Origin: Paenibacillus ferrarius
GTDB taxonomy: Bacteria > Bacillota > Bacilli > Paenibacillales > NBRC-103111
Direction of reading: 5' to 3'
Assembly: GCF_002027705.1 (NCBI RefSeq)
Contig: NZ_MBTG01000045.1
Coordinates: 124,001-188,000 of the forward strand
DNA length: 64,000 nucleotides
The notes beneath the pieces are model-generated. The model did no database searches, was not told the origin of the DNA, and saw nothing but the letters and a program-made list of their open reading frames with translations. The position numbers and the translations under genes are program-made. How positions within the stretch are numbered: position 1 is the first letter of the stretch; the number at the start of each line of letters is the position of its first letter. Shown here in pieces: positions 7,715 through 16,894 of the stretch.

Positions 7715-8227
7715 TTAGTATTGAACTAAGGAAACAACATCAATTCCGTCAAACTTGCTTCTGCCGTCCAAATAAGACAGCTCAATCAAGAAGGCAGCCC
7801 CGACAATTTCCCCGCCAAGCTGCTTAATCAAATCAATAGACGTTTGAATCGTACCGCCAGTGGCAAGCAGGTCATCGGCAATCAGCACCTTTTGCCCTGG
7901 TTTAATCGCATCGGTGTGCATAGCTAATTTATCTTTGCCATATTCAAGCGCGTAATCAGCCTCAATGGTTTCAGCAGGCAATTTACCGCTTTTGCGAATT
8001 GGGATAAAACCTACGCCAAGCGCATAAGCAAGCGGAGCACCAATCACAAAGCCGCGTGCTTCCGGACCTGCGATCACATCAATTTCTTTTTCTTGGATTA
8101 AAGCCTTCAACTGATCAATGGCTTCTTTGTAAACAGGTCCATTTTGCAGCAAAGTCGTAATGTCCTTAAAACGAATACCTGGTTGTGGATAGTCCGGGAT
8201 AACGCGAATGTACTCTTTGAAATTCAT
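7715..8227 (-). CDS. apt: Adenine phosphoribosyltransferase
   Basis: Salvages adenine with PRPP to AMP. 170 residues, the usual length. The PRPP-binding motif VLIADDLLATGGTI is near residue 115 and PGIRFKDITTLL at the N-terminus is typical of APRT. The start codon overlaps the recJ stop (ATGA, 8224-8227), showing translational coupling. GGAGG is seven bases upstream. The recJ-apt pair precedes relA as in Bacillus, but here a terminator separates apt from relA. Confidence 0.97.
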   Translation of the reverse strand: MNFKEYIRVIPDYPQPGIRFKDITTLLQNGPVYKEAIDQLKALIQEKEIDVIAGPEARGFVIGAPLAYALGVGFIPIRKSGKLPAETIEADYALEYGKDKLAMHTDAIKPGQKVLIADDLLATGGTIQTSIDLIKQLGGEIVGAAFLIELSYLDGRSKFDGIDVVSLVQY

Positions 8228-10671
8228 ATGATTTCCTCCAATAAGTGGTTTTCTTTTTTTATTTGTTCAGCCATCCATTGCTCCAATTCTTTGGCCGACG
8301 AATACATGATAATGGATTCAACTTCCTGACGGTGCAATCTATGTTGATACAAGCGGGATGCCGTAAGATCTTTTTTGGCTGGCGAAGCCTGAAGCTTAAC
8401 GAATGTACCTTGTCGTTCAATAAAGTCCAGTTCTTCAAATACGGATATTATAAATTGAATCATGGCTGGCGAAAGTCCGGATCGCTTGCTGAATGAAGAC
8501 ATCAATCGCACGTCTTGAACGTTAAGCGAGCCTTCTTTCTGCAAGGTGCCGTACAGCATTTTAAACATGTCGCGAGACGGCAGCGTGCTGCCGCTATCAG
8601 GCCCTAGCTCGGTAAAAACAGGGTAGCAGCGCATCATGCCGACAGCTTGATGCAGCACGCTCTGCAAGCTGACTACACTGCGAGGGATCGTATACAGAAT
8701 GATATCCTGCATATCACCAAAGCTCAGCTGCCCGGCCGCCTCATTGCCTGGCCGCAGATTCCCTGTATCTTGAACGATCCAATAAGGTACGGCATCTCCG
8801 AGCTGAAACGCCGTTGACGTGAATCCAACAGCATCCGCTTCATCGAAGAGCACAATCGCAGGCATGAACGCATTCCTGCTGTTCCCAGAAGCTAAATTGC
8901 TCTCAAGAGTGCTTAGCTTCGCGCTCAGCTGGCCAGCTCCTCGCCAATCGAAGAGCTGCATATGCGTAATCCGTAGATCCTGCATAACAATTTGCGGCTT
9001 TCGGACACCGTTCCATTCGTTGATGGAAAGCTCTCCGAGCACATCCACTTTGGCGGCAGGTGCAATCAGAGAAGCAAGATTGCCCTTGCCAAAACCAACA
9101 GCCTCAACCGAGCAGCTCACTTCTTCTTTCGCCTGCGAAAGAGCTAATTTAAGATGCTGCTTCTCTTTGCCCATGGTCCGTATTTCGCCAAGCTGCAAAT
9201 CGGTAAACATGAACTTAGGGGCTGGATTGCCCATACCAAATGGAGCGAGCTTCTCCAGTTGTTCAATGCTGGCGATTGGAACATCAGGCAAGCTGCACAC
9301 GGCATCCACCTTCAGCAGCGGTATGTAGTCCTGTTCGGTTAATACTTCGGCCGCAAGATGATTCAGCTTCTGCGTGAAGGCATCCAGATGCACCTTGTTT
9401 AGGCTCATGCCTGCCGCAGCCTGATGCCCTCCGTAATGGTCAAGCCATTCTTCGCAAGCTGTCAACGCTTTGTGCAGGTCAAATCCGGCAATCGAACGAG
9501 CAGAGCCCTTCGCGATCCCCGTCTGAGGGTCAATACTTAAGACCAGCGTCGGCCGATAAAATTTCTCTACGATCTTGGATGCCACAATCCCCACGACGCC
9601 AACATTCCACTGCTCCTTGGCAACAACAATAACTTTGTCTAGGCCCTTGGCTTGTTGTTCCTCGGCTAACACGAAGGCTTCTTTCACCATATCTTCTACG
9701 ATAAGTTGACGTTCCTTATTCAATATATCCAGTTCATAGGCAATTTGCTCTGCCTCTTGCTCATCCGTTGTTGTCAGCAGCTTAACCGCAATATCCGCTG
9801 CTTCCAAGCGACCGCTGGCATTAATTCTCGGCGCTAGCGAGAAGCCGATATGGGAAGCTGTCACTTCTTTATTATCAATGCCGGATACACCAATTAAAGC
9901 ACGAAACCCGGCATATGCAGAATCTTGCATGCGCTGCAGCCCCATCTTCACAATGAGGCGATTCTCCCCGGTAAGAGGCATTAAGTCAGCTACAGTACCC
10001 AGTGCCGCAAATTCCAGCAGCTCTTCCGGCAATCGCCCCAGAAGAGCGTGGGCTAACTTGAAGGCCACCCCCACACCTGCAAGGTGTTTATACGGATACG
10101 GGCATCCAGGCTTCTTCGGGTTAATTACAGCTAAGGCTTGAGGCAATATCTCAGGCGGCTCATGGTGATCCGTTACAATAACATCTAATCCTAGTTCCTG
10201 GCAATAAGCGATTTCTTGAACTGCGCTAATCCCCGTATCCACCGTGATCAATAGAGCTACACCGTGCTCCTTGGCATGATCCATTGCAGCACGGTTCAGC
10301 CCATAGCCTTCACGAATACGATGTGGGATATACGTGTCAAACCGCGCCCCCATGCCTTGCAGCAAGTGGGCCATCAAGGATGTGCTGCTGACGCCATCGG
10401 CATCATAATCTCCATATACCCGAATCAATTCATTGTTCTTAATCGCTGTCCGAATACGTTCCACAGCTGGAAGCATATCGTCCAACAAATACGGATCAAG
10501 AAAGTAGTCGACTCCACCATGCATAAACTGTTCGGCATCCGCTACTGTGCGGATATCTCGAAGTACAAGCAATCTGGCGACAAGCGGGTCAACCTGCAGC
10601 TCACTCTCCAATGTTTGGACGAGCCCTTCATCCGCATTACCAATTGTCCATCTTGCTTTGGGTGCTAGCAC
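8224..10671 (-). CDS. recJ: Single-stranded-DNA-specific 5'-3' exonuclease
   Basis: Processes recombination and repair intermediates. 815 residues from a GTG start with GGAGG eight bases upstream. DHH-family motifs: VYGDYDADGVSS near residue 86 and VIVTDHHEPPEI near 163 coordinate the metals; GGHQAAAGMS near 415 is the DHHA1 motif; the OB-fold region follows. Residues beyond about 590 form the Firmicute C-terminal extension, which lacks motifs I recognise. Overlaps apt by four bases. Confidence 0.96.
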   Translation of the reverse strand: MLAPKARWTIGNADEGLVQTLESELQVDPLVARLLVLRDIRTVADAEQFMHGGVDYFLDPYLLDDMLPAVERIRTAIKNNELIRVYGDYDADGVSSTSLMAHLLQGMGARFDTYIPHRIREGYGLNRAAMDHAKEHGVALLITVDTGISAVQEIAYCQELGLDVIVTDHHEPPEILPQALAVINPKKPGCPYPYKHLAGVGVAFKLAHALLGRLPEELLEFAALGTVADLMPLTGENRLIVKMGLQRMQDSAYAGFRALIGVSGIDNKEVTASHIGFSLAPRINASGRLEAADIAVKLLTTTDEQEAEQIAYELDILNKERQLIVEDMVKEAFVLAEEQQAKGLDKVIVVAKEQWNVGVVGIVASKIVEKFYRPTLVLSIDPQTGIAKGSARSIAGFDLHKALTACEEWLDHYGGHQAAAGMSLNKVHLDAFTQKLNHLAAEVLTEQDYIPLLKVDAVCSLPDVPIASIEQLEKLAPFGMGNPAPKFMFTDLQLGEIRTMGKEKQHLKLALSQAKEEVSCSVEAVGFGKGNLASLIAPAAKVDVLGELSINEWNGVRKPQIVMQDLRITHMQLFDWRGAGQLSAKLSTLESNLASGNSRNAFMPAIVLFDEADAVGFTSTAFQLGDAVPYWIVQDTGNLRPGNEAAGQLSFGDMQDIILYTIPRSVVSLQSVLHQAVGMMRCYPVFTELGPDSGSTLPSRDMFKMLYGTLQKEGSLNVQDVRLMSSFSKRSGLSPAMIQFIISVFEELDFIERQGTFVKLQASPAKKDLTASRLYQHRLHRQEVESIIMYSSAKELEQWMAEQIKKENHLLEEII

Positions 10672-10694
10672 TTGGTGGTCCTCCTTCGTATTTC

Positions 10695-11648
10695 TTAATG
10701 GATCACAGAAGGAAAATCCTGTTGTTCTGTATCCACGTCATGTTTGTATGGAAAACCGGCATCGTAGGGAGCCACATGAACATACACATCCGAAACATGT
10801 TGAAATCGTTTCATCAGCTGTTGCTTGACCTTTTTGGACAGCTCATGCCCTTCCCATACGGATGCTCTTGGGTTCACACTGATTTTGATGTCAACTACGA
10901 CGTAGTGACCTTGCTCTCGAGCTTTCAAATCATCAACGGTAATAACACCTTTCATGACTTGCACAGCAGCAATAAGGTCCGCAGCATCTTCCTGCTGCAG
11001 GACATGATCATTGTTGTTATGTAACGTATCTTTCATGAACTTAATCCCGCTTCGCAGCACCAAGACAGATACCACTAAGGCCGCTAATGGATCCATGTAA
11101 TAAAGAAACGAGAGACCCTTAAAGTGACCCATTTGAGCAGATGCCATACCAATAAGAGCTACAATAGAAGAGTATATATCGAAACGATGCCCTCTTGCAT
11201 TGGTAATAATTCCCTGATCATGGAGACGCTTCCCCAACTTGTATGTATATTGATGGAAAATTTCTTTCACTACGAGAGATACGGCGATTGCCGCAAACGC
11301 GTAAATCCTTGGCGCATGTTCTACACCAGCCCACAAGGATTTCATCGCTGACAGCCCCATCTCTACCCCAAGAACCAGCATAATCAGTGAAAGCAGGATC
11401 GTAGAGACAGGCAATTTCTTGCCTTCACTCTTAGAGAAAGCTTCATCAGGCAGCATCGCTTGTGTTTGAATGTTCATGAAGATAGCAATGGATCTGACTG
11501 CATCCGATGTCGAACGTGCCGCGTCAGCGAGCAAAGCTGAGCTTTGCGCCGCAAAGCCTACGATACCTTTGAGACACGCAAGAGCAATATTGCCTGCAAT
11601 ACCGAGCCCTACAGCGAGTTTTGTCTTTCGAAAACGCTCGTCATTCAC
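10695..11648 (-). CDS. Cation diffusion facilitator homologue with altered metal site
   Basis: 317 residues from the GTG at 11648 (GGGGGAG seven bases upstream). Membrane helices at about residues 12-35, 40-60, 83-105, 115-135, 150-172 and 180-195, then a C-terminal cytoplasmic domain (DDLKAREQGHYVVVDIKISV) as in CDF efflux proteins. The family's metal-binding HxxxD/DxxxD pairs look changed: helix 2 reads ADAARSTSD, with Arg at the first ligand position, and helix 5 reads NARGHRFD, with Gly four residues before Asp. Transport substrate is therefore uncertain; a Zn, Mn or Fe exporter would be the default. Lies between secF and recJ on the same strand. Confidence 0.85.
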   Translation of the reverse strand: MNDERFRKTKLAVGLGIAGNIALACLKGIVGFAAQSSALLADAARSTSDAVRSIAIFMNIQTQAMLPDEAFSKSEGKKLPVSTILLSLIMLVLGVEMGLSAMKSLWAGVEHAPRIYAFAAIAVSLVVKEIFHQYTYKLGKRLHDQGIITNARGHRFDIYSSIVALIGMASAQMGHFKGLSFLYYMDPLAALVVSVLVLRSGIKFMKDTLHNNNDHVLQQEDAADLIAAVQVMKGVITVDDLKAREQGHYVVVDIKISVNPRASVWEGHELSKKVKQQLMKRFQHVSDVYVHVAPYDAGFPYKHDVDTEQQDFPSVIH

Positions 11649-11676
11649 GTTGCCACTCCCCCTGAACGGATACAAA

Positions 11677-11699
11677 GGCCGCGCAACATACACGCGGCC
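11677..11699 (-). terminator. Possible weak terminator after secF
   Basis: GGCCGCG/CGCGGCC stem on the minus strand followed by only TTTGT, so read-through into the CDF gene is likely. Confidence 0.45.
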
Positions 11700-11713
11700 G
11701 GTTATTATGGTTA

Positions 11714-12640
11714 TTACGCTGCAGCTTTCTTTTTAGAACTACGCAAAGATTTTCTTTTGAGCAGGTACCAAAGTGCACAAGCAATGAAGATCGAGGAGTA
11801 AGCTCCGCTCGTTAAACCGATTAATTTCGCTAGTGCGAAAAGCTTGATGGATTCGCTGCCGAAGATATACAAGGCTCCCGCAGCTATCAATACAACGAGT
11901 ACCGTATTAATATTCCGCGCCATCGTTTGCCAGATACTATCGTTGACCAACGCGATCAGATCTTCATCAGTTTTCAGCTTAGCAAATCTTAAATTTTCAC
12001 GGATACGGTCAAAGATAACGATTTTATCATTAATCGAGTAACCGATCGTGGTCAAGACTGCCGCCAGAAACGGCAAGTTTACTTCCAATCTGAAAATCGC
12101 AAACATGGCGATAACCATAAAAGCATCATGAAGAATGGCAATAATCGCCGCAATGGCAAAACGCCATTCAAAGCGGATACTCACATACAAACAAATTAAT
12201 ACGCTGGAAATAGCAACCGCATAGACCGCTTTAAGCAGCAATTCCTTCGCTAGTTGAGGATCTACCGTATTGATTTCCTTGGATACTTCCGCGCTATAGG
12301 CCGTTGCAAATGCCTTTTGGATCTTGTTTACGGTATCGTCATTCAATACATCGTCGAATCGAATCGAAACACGGTCACTGTTATTGCCGCCAATCGTTGG
12401 ATCCGCAAAGTTTGATTTGAGGTCACCGCTGGATGTGAGTGTATGCAAAATCTCCTCAACTTTAGCTTTGTCCAATTGCTTTCCTACCACGAGGTCAATA
12501 TTCGTTCCTGCTTTGAAATCGACACCGAAGTTCATGCCGGAGAAAAGCATTACCGCCAGACCGATGACAAGAAGCGCCACGGAAATGATGAAAAATTTGT
12601 TGCGATTTTTGACAAAATCAAATCTTTGTTTAGAGCCCAC
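11714..12640 (-). CDS. secF: Protein export membrane protein SecF
   Basis: Partner of SecD in proton-driven late steps of Sec translocation. 308 residues with six membrane helices and the conserved FGVDFKAGTNI near the N-terminus and TTIGYSINDKIVIFDRIREN near residue 205. GTG start with GGAGG nine bases upstream. Its start overlaps the end of secD by 11 bases. Bacillus subtilis has a fused SecDF; here the two are separate genes. Confidence 0.96.
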   Translation of the reverse strand: MGSKQRFDFVKNRNKFFIISVALLVIGLAVMLFSGMNFGVDFKAGTNIDLVVGKQLDKAKVEEILHTLTSSGDLKSNFADPTIGGNNSDRVSIRFDDVLNDDTVNKIQKAFATAYSAEVSKEINTVDPQLAKELLLKAVYAVAISSVLICLYVSIRFEWRFAIAAIIAILHDAFMVIAMFAIFRLEVNLPFLAAVLTTIGYSINDKIVIFDRIRENLRFAKLKTDEDLIALVNDSIWQTMARNINTVLVVLIAAGALYIFGSESIKLFALAKLIGLTSGAYSSIFIACALWYLLKRKSLRSSKKKAAA

Positions 12641-13865
12641 GAATGTCTGCCTCCTTCACACCAAAATAACTTGGCTTTTTCAGCAAGTTGCCTCGTATGA
12701 TAAGATGCAGCAGCCATCTGGAGAACAAGACGTTCGTTAAGATACTGATAATAATACTCATCATCGTAATAACTGCGAATCCACGAATTGCCCCGTTCCC
12801 TACATAATACAGAACAATTCCGGCAATTAAGTTTGTTACGTTAGCATCCATAATCGTACGGAAGGAATGCTTGGTTCCAGCTTTTAAGGAAGAAAGAATG
12901 CTCTTGCCCGCGCGAATTTCCTCACGGATTCTTTCGTATGTAATAATATTGGCGTCAACCGCCATCCCTGCTCCTAAGACGAGTGCCGCAATCCCCGGCA
13001 AGGTCAATGTTGCATTCATAAAGTCGAATATCGCAAGCAATACCCACACGTAAGTAATCAGCGTAAATGCAGCCACAAGCCCAGGTACACGATAGTACAG
13101 CACCATGAAAACGAAGATCAGAATCGAAGCAATCAACCCTGCTCTAGCTGTTTCGTGCAGTGAAGCTTTCCCTAATGTTGCATCCACACGTTGAATGTAT
13201 TTCTCAGTTAACTTCAGCGGCATTGCGCCGAGGTTAATCATCTTCGCTACTTTCGTTGCGTCCGCTACATTGGTTTGTGTAATGATGGCGGAATCACTGT
13301 CAATTGGAAAATTAACAGATGCCGTAGATTGCACTTGATCATCCAAGAAAATGGACAACGTGCTGCCAACCAGCTTTGTTGTTACTTCCTTGAATTTCTC
13401 TCTGCTTTTCATTTTGATTTCTACAATCGGCTGTTTCGTATTCGGATCGTAGCTTAATTTGGCTGCGTTCTCGACGAAATCCGTCCCGTTCATATAAATC
13501 GTTCCATCCGGTCCTCTGAACGTCAGCACAGAAGGCTTGGACATCAGGGCTCTAACTTCTTCCTCGTTCTCCACACCGGCCAGACGTACACGGATCCGGT
13601 CTGATCCTTCCGGGTAAACCTCAGGCTCCGCTACACCGAGAGTGTCAGCCCGTTTAGCAAGGCTTTCTGCTGCTTGCGTAAGCGTTTCCTTTGTCAATGG
13701 TTGACCAGCTGACAATGGCTCGGCGGTATACAAGATTTCGAACCCGCCCTTTAAATCTAATCCAAGCTTGATTCGTTCTACCAAAGACGGACTTGTTACC
13801 CCGATTGCTCCGAGGACAATTATGACCGTAAGAAAAAAGAACGAAATTCTTTTCCAATCCAGCAT
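12630..13865 (-). CDS. secD: Protein export membrane protein SecD
   Basis: 411 residues from the ATG at 13865, which follows GGGAG by ten bases; upstream in-frame codons have no ribosome site and lie near the promoter. One N-terminal helix, the LGLDLKGGFEILY motif, a large extracytoplasmic region (about residues 40-240) and five C-terminal helices with GAGMAVDANIITYERIREE. The extracytoplasmic P1 part is short, as in Gram-positive SecDF. Coupled to secF. Confidence 0.96.
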   Translation of the reverse strand: MLDWKRISFFFLTVIIVLGAIGVTSPSLVERIKLGLDLKGGFEILYTAEPLSAGQPLTKETLTQAAESLAKRADTLGVAEPEVYPEGSDRIRVRLAGVENEEEVRALMSKPSVLTFRGPDGTIYMNGTDFVENAAKLSYDPNTKQPIVEIKMKSREKFKEVTTKLVGSTLSIFLDDQVQSTASVNFPIDSDSAIITQTNVADATKVAKMINLGAMPLKLTEKYIQRVDATLGKASLHETARAGLIASILIFVFMVLYYRVPGLVAAFTLITYVWVLLAIFDFMNATLTLPGIAALVLGAGMAVDANIITYERIREEIRAGKSILSSLKAGTKHSFRTIMDANVTNLIAGIVLYYVGNGAIRGFAVITMMSIIISILTNVLFSRWLLHLIIRGNLLKKPSYFGVKEADIRGL

Positions 13866-13899
13866 CTCTTGCTTGCTCCCTTCGATACTCAATATGCCT

Positions 13900-13928
13900 A
13901 TTATACTCAGGTCTGAAAATCGAGTCAA
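13900..13928 (-). promoter_or_regulatory. Sigma-A promoter of secD-secF
   Basis: TTGACT at 13928-13923 and a consensus TATAAT at 13905-13900, spacer 17. The transcript would start about 28 bases before the secD ATG. Confidence 0.85.
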
Positions 13929-13965
13929 TTTAAGTCGGTTTATATCCTTATCATGTCTCAATAAC

Positions 13966-13997
13966 AGAAAAATAAGCCCTATTCTCAGAATTGGGCT
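13966..13997 (-). terminator. Terminator of comN
   Basis: AGCCC-ATTC-TGA-GAAT-GGGCT stem at 13997-13975 followed by TATTTTTCTG. The stem includes the comN stop codon. Confidence 0.8.
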
Positions 13998-14338
13998 CCT
14001 TTATACATACTAATCGTCATCCAGTTCATAAACTGCGTCGATTTCAGCGATAGAATGTCATTCACGATCTGGTGAAGCGATGGAACACCGGTTTTACGAT
14101 ATTTATCACTCACACAATCCCATATATCTTTGCCGCTCACATGTTCATAGCCGAGCAGGATAAACTCCTCCACCTTGCTTAAGCACAAGCTCTCAATGAT
14201 CTCATTGAGCTCTATGTCGGAAGGTCCATTATCCATTTCACCAGCTTCTGTGGATGTTTCTTGATGCTCCGTGTCGTCTTCTTCGCTCTCTGTATCCTCA
14301 GGATGATGAGGGACTTGGTCGTTATCTTCTCCGGTCAT
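13985..14338 (-). CDS. comN: Post-transcriptional regulator ComN-like
   Basis: 117 residues. Residues 1-45 are acidic and low in complexity; the conserved domain is at about 46-110 (SKVEEFILLGYEHVSGKDIWDC). B. subtilis ComN binds the comE mRNA and helps place it at poles and septa via DivIVA; whether this homologue does so is inference. Position between spoVB and secD matches B. subtilis. AGGAGG is eight bases before the ATG. Confidence 0.82.
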   Translation of the reverse strand: MTGEDNDQVPHHPEDTESEEDDTEHQETSTEAGEMDNGPSDIELNEIIESLCLSKVEEFILLGYEHVSGKDIWDCVSDKYRKTGVPSLHQIVNDILSLKSTQFMNWMTISMYKGAQF

Positions 14339-14502
14339 AGAGAGATCCTCCTAAGGTGTGATTTACCTGCTTCCATCTACTATTCGATAGTCATCCACGA
14401 TTTTCCTGCTTGGCGCTGCCCCTGTCCACAAAATGTTAGCATGAGCTTGGCCAACCCCCGCATACTCATAGAGTATGTCAAGTATCGGAAGAGGGAGTCG
14501 CG

Positions 14503-16068
14503 TTGACGAAGCAATCGTTTATTAGAGGTACGATGATCCTGTTAGCCGCAGGAATTTTAAACCGGATTCTTGGCTTCATCCCAAGAATTACACTGCCGCG
14601 AGTCATCGGTGCGGAAGGCATCGGTATTTATCATATGGGCTGGCCTTTCTTATCCGTAATCCTCACCATCATAACAGGCGGGATTCCGGTAGCCATCGCC
14701 AAACTGATCGCGGAGGCTGAAGCCGAGAATAATGAAACGAGAATTCGCAGCATTCTCCGAATATCATTAGCCATTACGATTTCGCTTAGCGCAGTGTTCA
14801 CCGCGGCGTGCATTCTCGGGGCTTCGTGGATTACCTCCCACTTATTAACGGATTCACGAGTTTACTACACCTTCTTATGTATGAGTCCGATGATACCCAT
14901 CATCGGGATCTCTGCGGTTTATCGCGGCTATTTTCAAGGCAGACAGAATATGATTCCTACGGCAACGTCTCAAATTATGGAGACATTGATCCGTATTGTC
15001 ATGGTGCTTGTCTGCTCGTACGTCATGATCCCCTACGGGATCGAATATGCCGCAGCTGGCGCCATGATGGGCGTGCTTGCCGGCGAAATTGGCGGTCTGG
15101 TCGTCTTGGCCATCCATTTTAAATATGATAAAAAAACGTCTCCAAAGACACCACTCGCCCAAATCGGCTCAACCAAAGTGAAGGGCAGATTGGCTAATTT
15201 ACGCAGAATTTTGCGGATTGCCGTCCCCATCACAGGAAGTAAATTGATAGGTGCCAGCTCGTACCTGTTCGAATCCATTCTGATCGCCCAAAGCTTAGCC
15301 ATTGCTGGAATTACAACCTCCGTCGCTACAGCGCAATATGGCGCTTTGCAAGGGATGATTATCCCTATCATTCTTTTACCCAGCGCACTTACGATGTCGC
15401 TTTCGGTTTCGCTCGTGCCATCTCTGAGTGAAGCCGCGGCACGCAAAGATATCAAAACGATCCATATGCGCCTGCATCAATCCCTGAAGCTGGCTCTAGT
15501 GACAGGAGCTCCATTCACCGTTCTTATGTTCGTTCTGGCCGAACCCATCTGTACCTATATGTACAATCAACCTGATGTCGGTATAATGCTGAAAATGATG
15601 GCGCCCATCGCCATATTTATTTATTTTCAAGCTCCCTTGCAGTCCACTTTGCAAGCCTTGAACAAACCGGGAGCCGCATTAATTAACACGCTAATCGGAT
15701 CTATCGTCAAGCTTGTTCTTATCTATTGGTTGGCCAGCAAGCCGGAAATGGGCATTCATGGTGCGGTTTTTGCCATTAATGTCAACATCGTGCTCGTCAC
15801 ATTCCTGCATTGGAACAGTGTAGTACGCTTGCTGAAATTCCGCATGGAGGGCAGCGATTTCGGCAAAATCGGAGCGGCGATGGTGCTCTCGGGGCTCTGC
15901 AGCTACGTTGTCATGTATACAGCTTGGACATCAACGGACTGGCTCCGTTTTGTAACTTCCCTGATTGTCGGCTTTATGACTTATCTGCTGCTTATCGCTG
16001 CTTTCCGCTTGATTCGTTTGAAAGATATCAGTCGACTGATGAGCATGGGCAAAAAGATCATTCGTTGA
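14503..16068 (+). CDS. spoVB: Stage V sporulation protein B, MurJ/MATE-type lipid flippase family
   Basis: 521 residues with about 14 membrane helices. It belongs to the polysaccharide-biosynthesis exporter group; the N-terminal helix with RILGFIPRITLPRVIGAEG and the later YRGYFQGRQNMIPTATSQ segment are typical of SpoVB/YtgP proteins. In B. subtilis SpoVB is needed for spore cortex synthesis, presumably moving a peptidoglycan precursor across the outer forespore membrane. Start is TTG after AGAGGGAG. Gene context (comN, secDF, yrbG) supports spoVB rather than another paralogue. A possible sigma-E element (CATACTCA at 14461, GCATGAGC 14 bases further up) precedes it, weakly. Confidence 0.88.
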   Translation: MTKQSFIRGTMILLAAGILNRILGFIPRITLPRVIGAEGIGIYHMGWPFLSVILTIITGGIPVAIAKLIAEAEAENNETRIRSILRISLAITISLSAVFTAACILGASWITSHLLTDSRVYYTFLCMSPMIPIIGISAVYRGYFQGRQNMIPTATSQIMETLIRIVMVLVCSYVMIPYGIEYAAAGAMMGVLAGEIGGLVVLAIHFKYDKKTSPKTPLAQIGSTKVKGRLANLRRILRIAVPITGSKLIGASSYLFESILIAQSLAIAGITTSVATAQYGALQGMIIPIILLPSALTMSLSVSLVPSLSEAAARKDIKTIHMRLHQSLKLALVTGAPFTVLMFVLAEPICTYMYNQPDVGIMLKMMAPIAIFIYFQAPLQSTLQALNKPGAALINTLIGSIVKLVLIYWLASKPEMGIHGAVFAINVNIVLVTFLHWNSVVRLLKFRMEGSDFGKIGAAMVLSGLCSYVVMYTAWTSTDWLRFVTSLIVGFMTYLLLIAAFRLIRLKDISRLMSMGKKIIR

Positions 16069-16081
16069 TTTGGACTTCGAT

Positions 16082-16117
16082 AAGGTAGCGCCTATCATCG
16101 GCCTGCCTTATCTTTTG
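16082..16117 (+). terminator. Terminator of spoVB
   Basis: AAGGTAG and CTGCCTT pair (one G-T), with GCC/GGC inside, followed by ATCTTTT. It overlaps the last codons of the convergent yrbG-like gene. Confidence 0.7.
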
Positions 16118-16788
16118 CGATCCAGGAATATGCGTCCTCTGTGGTCTATCGAGCAATAAAAAACCTCTTTGAAATCACGGACTCCTTTGAGCTGAAGCTG
16201 ATTTTTCAACCAAAATCTCGTCTTCCCTATCTTCTCTAAATTATCGTCTTGCACTTTGCTATCCATAATAAGGGCCAGCGGCAGTCCTTCGTATCGGATC
16301 ACACTTTTTGGTGTTTCCACGTCTGCGCTTGATTCCTTCACCACTTTCTCCACAACGCTTAGTTTCCCCGACGGTTCAAGCACTGCGAATTCCACATCCG
16401 CCACATTCATAATCTTGTTCTGTCTGAGCTGCAGCATCAAATCATCCAAATTGTAACGATGCTTCTTCATTTCTTCGCGATCAATCGTTCCCTTGCTGAT
16501 GATAACGCTTGGCTTTCCGTCAAACATAAGCCGCAGAGTTCTGCTCTTCAACGCTAGGAAAGCGATAAAAATTTGGATAAGCACCAGCGTTCCCATCGGA
16601 ATAAGCCCATCCAGCAGCGGTTTACTGGAATCCTCTACCACGAACACAGCGATTTCTGCAATCATAATCGAGATTACCAGATCAAACAGCGATAATTTAC
16701 CGATTTCCCGTTTCCCCATCAGCCGAAGCATCAGAAAAACGACAAAGTAAACCAGCACGGTACGTAAAAAAATGGTCAGAATTTCCAT
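16108..16788 (-). CDS. DUF421 membrane protein, YrbG/YetF-like
   Basis: 226 residues: three N-terminal helices (about 4-22, 34-52, 60-80) then a cytoplasmic domain with DGKPSVIISKGTIDREEM and LDDLMLQLRQNKI, hallmarks of DUF421. Members in Bacillus (YetF, YdfR, YrbG) are spore or membrane proteins; some have been linked to spore germinant receptor function, but the role of this one is unknown. GGGGAGG is six bases before the ATG. A promoter fitting the forespore sigma-F consensus lies 50 bases upstream (16838-16867), suggesting forespore expression. Confidence 0.85.
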   Translation of the reverse strand: MEILTIFLRTVLVYFVVFLMLRLMGKREIGKLSLFDLVISIMIAEIAVFVVEDSSKPLLDGLIPMGTLVLIQIFIAFLALKSRTLRLMFDGKPSVIISKGTIDREEMKKHRYNLDDLMLQLRQNKIMNVADVEFAVLEPSGKLSVVEKVVKESSADVETPKSVIRYEGLPLALIMDSKVQDDNLEKIGKTRFWLKNQLQLKGVRDFKEVFYCSIDHRGRIFLDRKR

Positions 16789-16837
16789 CGTTAACCTCCC
16801 CTGATCTAAGCTCTTGCTTGTTCTCGGAGTTCAATGG

Positions 16838-16867
16838 TATTCTGACCGCGGATGCACTTCATCATGC
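16838..16867 (-). promoter_or_regulatory. Sigma-F/G-type promoter of the yrbG-like gene
   Basis: GCATG at 16867-16863, 15-base spacer, GGTCAGAATA at 16847-16838 on the minus strand. The -10 matches the sigma-F pattern GGnnAnAnTA at every fixed position. Confidence 0.65.
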
Positions 16868-16894
16868 AGAATTTACGTATTCAATTGTTGGCAA

